Shown in pieces: positions 61,900-64,000 of a stretch of DNA of 64,000 nucleotides. The notes below the pieces were generated by a model, which searched no databases, was not told where the DNA came from, and saw only the letters and a program-made list of their open reading frames with translations. A program made the translations under genes and the position numbers. This DNA is from Hydractinia symbiolongicarpus (Eukaryota > Cnidaria > Hydrozoa > Anthoathecata > Hydractiniidae), in NCBI RefSeq assembly GCF_029227915.1, contig NC_079888.1, positions 21,556,001-21,620,000 on the forward strand, given 5' to 3'. Position 1 is the stretch's first letter. Each line of letters starts with the position of its first letter.

Positions 61900-64000
61900 A
61901 TGTATAGAAAGAAAGTACCCTGTGAGTAAACTCATTTCCAGAACGATTTTTTAAATTATTATTTCACCACTAAAGCCCATAAGACTTGTAGTTTTTAAAA
62001 ATGTTGTCATTTTTGATGAGACGCTGAATAAAGGAAGTTTAATCGCCGGTAAACGAAAACCCGCGATTTCCGGTAAATCCCGGACTCAGCCCGTATAGTC
62101 AAAAGTATACAAAGAAAGTACCCAGGGAGTAAACTCATTTCCCAAACGATTTTTTAAATTATTTTTTCACCACTAAAACGCATTAGACTTGTATTTTCAG
62201 AAATGTTTTCATTTTTGATGAGACGCTTAATGAAAGTGGTTTAATCGCCGGCAAACGAAAACCCGCGATTTCCCGTAAATCTCGGGCTTGGCCCGTATAG
62301 TCGAATGTATACAAAGAAAGTACCCAGGGAGTAAACTCATTTCCCGAAAGATTTTTTAAATTATTTTTTCACCACTAAAACGCATGAGACTTGTAGTTTT
62401 CAAAAATTTTTTTCATTTTTGATGAGACGGTTAATGAAATGGGTTTAATCGCCGGCAAACGAAAACCCTCGATTTCCTGTAAATCCCGGGCTTGGCCTGT
62501 ATAGTCGAATATATACAAAGAAAGTACCCTGTAAGTAAACTCATTTCCAGAACGATATTTCAAATTATTTATTCACCACTAAAACGCATAAGTCTTGTAG
62601 TTTTCAAAAATATTTTCATTTTTGATGAGACGGCAAACGAAAACCCGTGATTTTCCGTAAATCCCGGGCTTGGCCCGTATAGTCGAATGTATAGAAAGAA
62701 AGTACCCTGTGAGTAAACTCATTTCCAGAACGATTTTTTAAATTATTATTTCACCACTAAAGCCCATGAGACTTGTAGTTTTTAAAAATGTTGTCATTTT
62801 TGATGAGACGCTGAATAAAGGAAGTTTAATCGCCGGTAAACGAAAACCCGCGATTTCCGGTAAATCCCGGACTCAGCCCGTATAGTCAAAAGTATACAAA
62901 GAAAGTACCCAGGGAGTAAACTCATTTCCCAAACGATTTTTTAAATTATTTTTTCACCACTAAAACGCATTAGACTTGTATTTTCAGAAATGTTTTCATT
63001 TTTGATGAGACGCTTAATGAAAGTGGTTTAATCGCCGGCAAACGAAAACCCGCGATTTCCCGTAAATCTCGGGCTTGGCCCGTATAGTCGAATGTATACA
63101 AAGAAAGTACCCAGGGAGTAAACTCATTTCCCGAAAGATTTTTTAAATTATTTTTTCACCACTAAAACGCATGAGACTTGTAGTTTTTAAAAATTTTTTT
63201 CATTTTTGATGAGACGGTTAATGAAATGGGTTTAATCGCCGGCAAACGAAAACCCTCGATTTCCTGTAAATCCCGGGCTTGGCCTGTATAGTCGAATATA
63301 TACAAAGAAAGTACCCTGTAAGTAAACTCATTTCCCGAAAGATTTTTTAAATTATTTTTTCACCACTAAAACGCATGAGACTTGTAGTTTTCAAAAATTT
63401 TTTTCATTTTTGATGAGACGGTTAATGAAATGGGTTTAATCGCCGGCAAACGAAAACCCTCGATTTCCTGTAAATCCCGGGCTTGGCCTGTATAGTCGAA
63501 TATATACAAAGAAAGTACCCTGTAAGTAAACTCATTTCCAGAACGATATTTCAAATTATTTATTCACCACTAAAACGCATAAGTCTTGTAGTTTTCAAAA
63601 ATATTTTCATTTTTGATGAGACGGCAAACGAAAACCCGTGATTTTCCGTAAATCCCGGGCTTGGCCCGTATAGTCGAATGTATAGAAAGAAAGTACCCTG
63701 TGAGTAAACTCATTTCCAGAACGATTTTTTAAATTATTATTTCACCACTAAAGCCCATGAGACTTGTAGTTTTTAAAAATGTTGTCATTTTTGATGAGAC
63801 GCTGAATAAAGGAAGTTTAATCGCCGGTAAACGAAAACCCGCGATTTCCGGTAAATCCCGGACTCAGCCCGTATAGTCAAAAGTATACAAAGAAAGTACC
63901 CAGGGAGTAAACTCATTTCCCAAACGATTTTTTAAATTATTTTTTCACCACTAAAACGCATTAGACTTGTATTTTCAGAAATGTTTTCATTTTTGATGAG
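61900..64000 (+). repeat. Satellite B higher-order repeat, 991 bp, with a deleted monomer
   Basis: A five-monomer unit recurs at 991 bp: GACGGCAAACG junction at 62,628 and 63,619, TTCCCGAAAGATTTTTTAAA at 62,341 and 63,332, TGTATAGAAAGAAAG at 62,688 and 63,679. The unit is shorter than 5 x 203 because one monomer lacks about 25 bp between GATGAGACG and GCAAACG. An extra monomer copy is inserted at 63,128-63,331. The unit continues past the window end. Confidence 0.87.

Larger units (their letters stand above)
58385..64000 (+). repeat. Satellite B: 203-bp tandem satellite array
   Basis: Head-to-tail array with a period of 203 bp (GATGAGACG at 58,566, 58,769, 58,972, 59,175, 59,378 and so on), about 28 monomers to the window end. 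Each monomer has an AT-rich half (ACGATTTTTTAAATTATTTT, CACCACTAAAACGCATGAG, TTTTCATTTTTGATGAG) and a CpG-rich half (CGCCGGCAAACGAAAACCCG, CCCGTAAATCCCGGG, CTTGGCCCGTATAGTC). I see no similarity to satellite A or to the retrotransposon. Because 203 is not a multiple of three, the short frames that recur here change phase between monomers and are not genes. I do not recognise a named family. Confidence 0.97.

Noticed and set aside
58761-63554. Recurring 62-102 codon frames in satellite B
   Set aside because: They lie in a 203-bp repeat whose length is not a multiple of three, so the protein changes frame each monomer; no family similarity.
58306-64000. Satellite B derived from the retrotransposon 5' end
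   Set aside because: No satellite B words occur within the element apart from the ambiguous few bases at the junction.

Overview
This is a window of repetitive animal DNA. It holds no cellular gene, tRNA, rRNA or CRISPR array that I can support. It has three parts: a long AT-rich satellite array (satellite A, 1 to about 53,687), one nearly full-length non-LTR retrotransposon on the minus strand (about 53,688-58,384), and a second, unrelated satellite array (satellite B, about 58,385 to the window end). Both arrays run off the window. The retrotransposon is CR1-like: a first ORF ending in an SGNH/GDSL esterase domain, then an apurinic-type endonuclease plus reverse transcriptase. Such elements are common in invertebrates and non-mammalian vertebrates. 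With two megasatellite-scale arrays this suggests pericentromeric, subtelomeric or other heterochromatin of a metazoan, probably an invertebrate. The species cannot be read from the sequence.

Satellite A has a monomer of about 375 bp, roughly 143 head-to-tail copies, all in one orientation. Most monomers carry a perfect A7-GTCA-T7 inverted repeat. A second class without it (diagnostic TTAGATAAATAAATCATTATT) is seen only from about 17.46 kb to 47 kb. The array is a mosaic of local higher-order repeats: 3+2-mers (7.2-11.1 kb), a 4-mer of 1,494 bp (28.1-31.1 kb), a 3-mer of 1,123 bp (33.6-37.0 kb), a 2-mer of 750 bp (39.6-41.5 kb), a 7-mer of 2,625 bp (43.6-48.8 kb) and a 6-mer of 2,242 bp (48.5-53.0 kb). 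Satellite B has a 203-bp monomer (about 28 copies) with an AT-rich half and a CpG-rich half, and its own 5-mer repeats of 1,015 bp and 991 bp.

The retrotransposon lies exactly between the two satellites, so the flanks differ and no target-site duplication is visible. ORF1 (58,305-56,896) is intact and has a winged-helix-like N-terminus, a coiled coil and an esterase with all catalytic positions. ORF2 is open in the -1 frame with no ATG before the endonuclease core. The ORF1 frame meets it at a T_TTT_TTA heptamer two codons before the ORF1 stop, followed after 6 nt by a possible 10-bp stem. I read this as a candidate programmed -1 ribosomal frameshift producing an ORF1-ORF2 fusion, the most interesting observation here. 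This copy is probably dead: a small deletion near 55,136 removes a conserved reverse-transcriptase block and breaks the frame.

All calls come from reading the sequence by eye. Repeat offsets were measured from diagnostic words at several positions, and block edges are approximate to tens of bases unless stated. Because the arrays are long and near-identical, assembly error is a real possibility for the higher-order structure.
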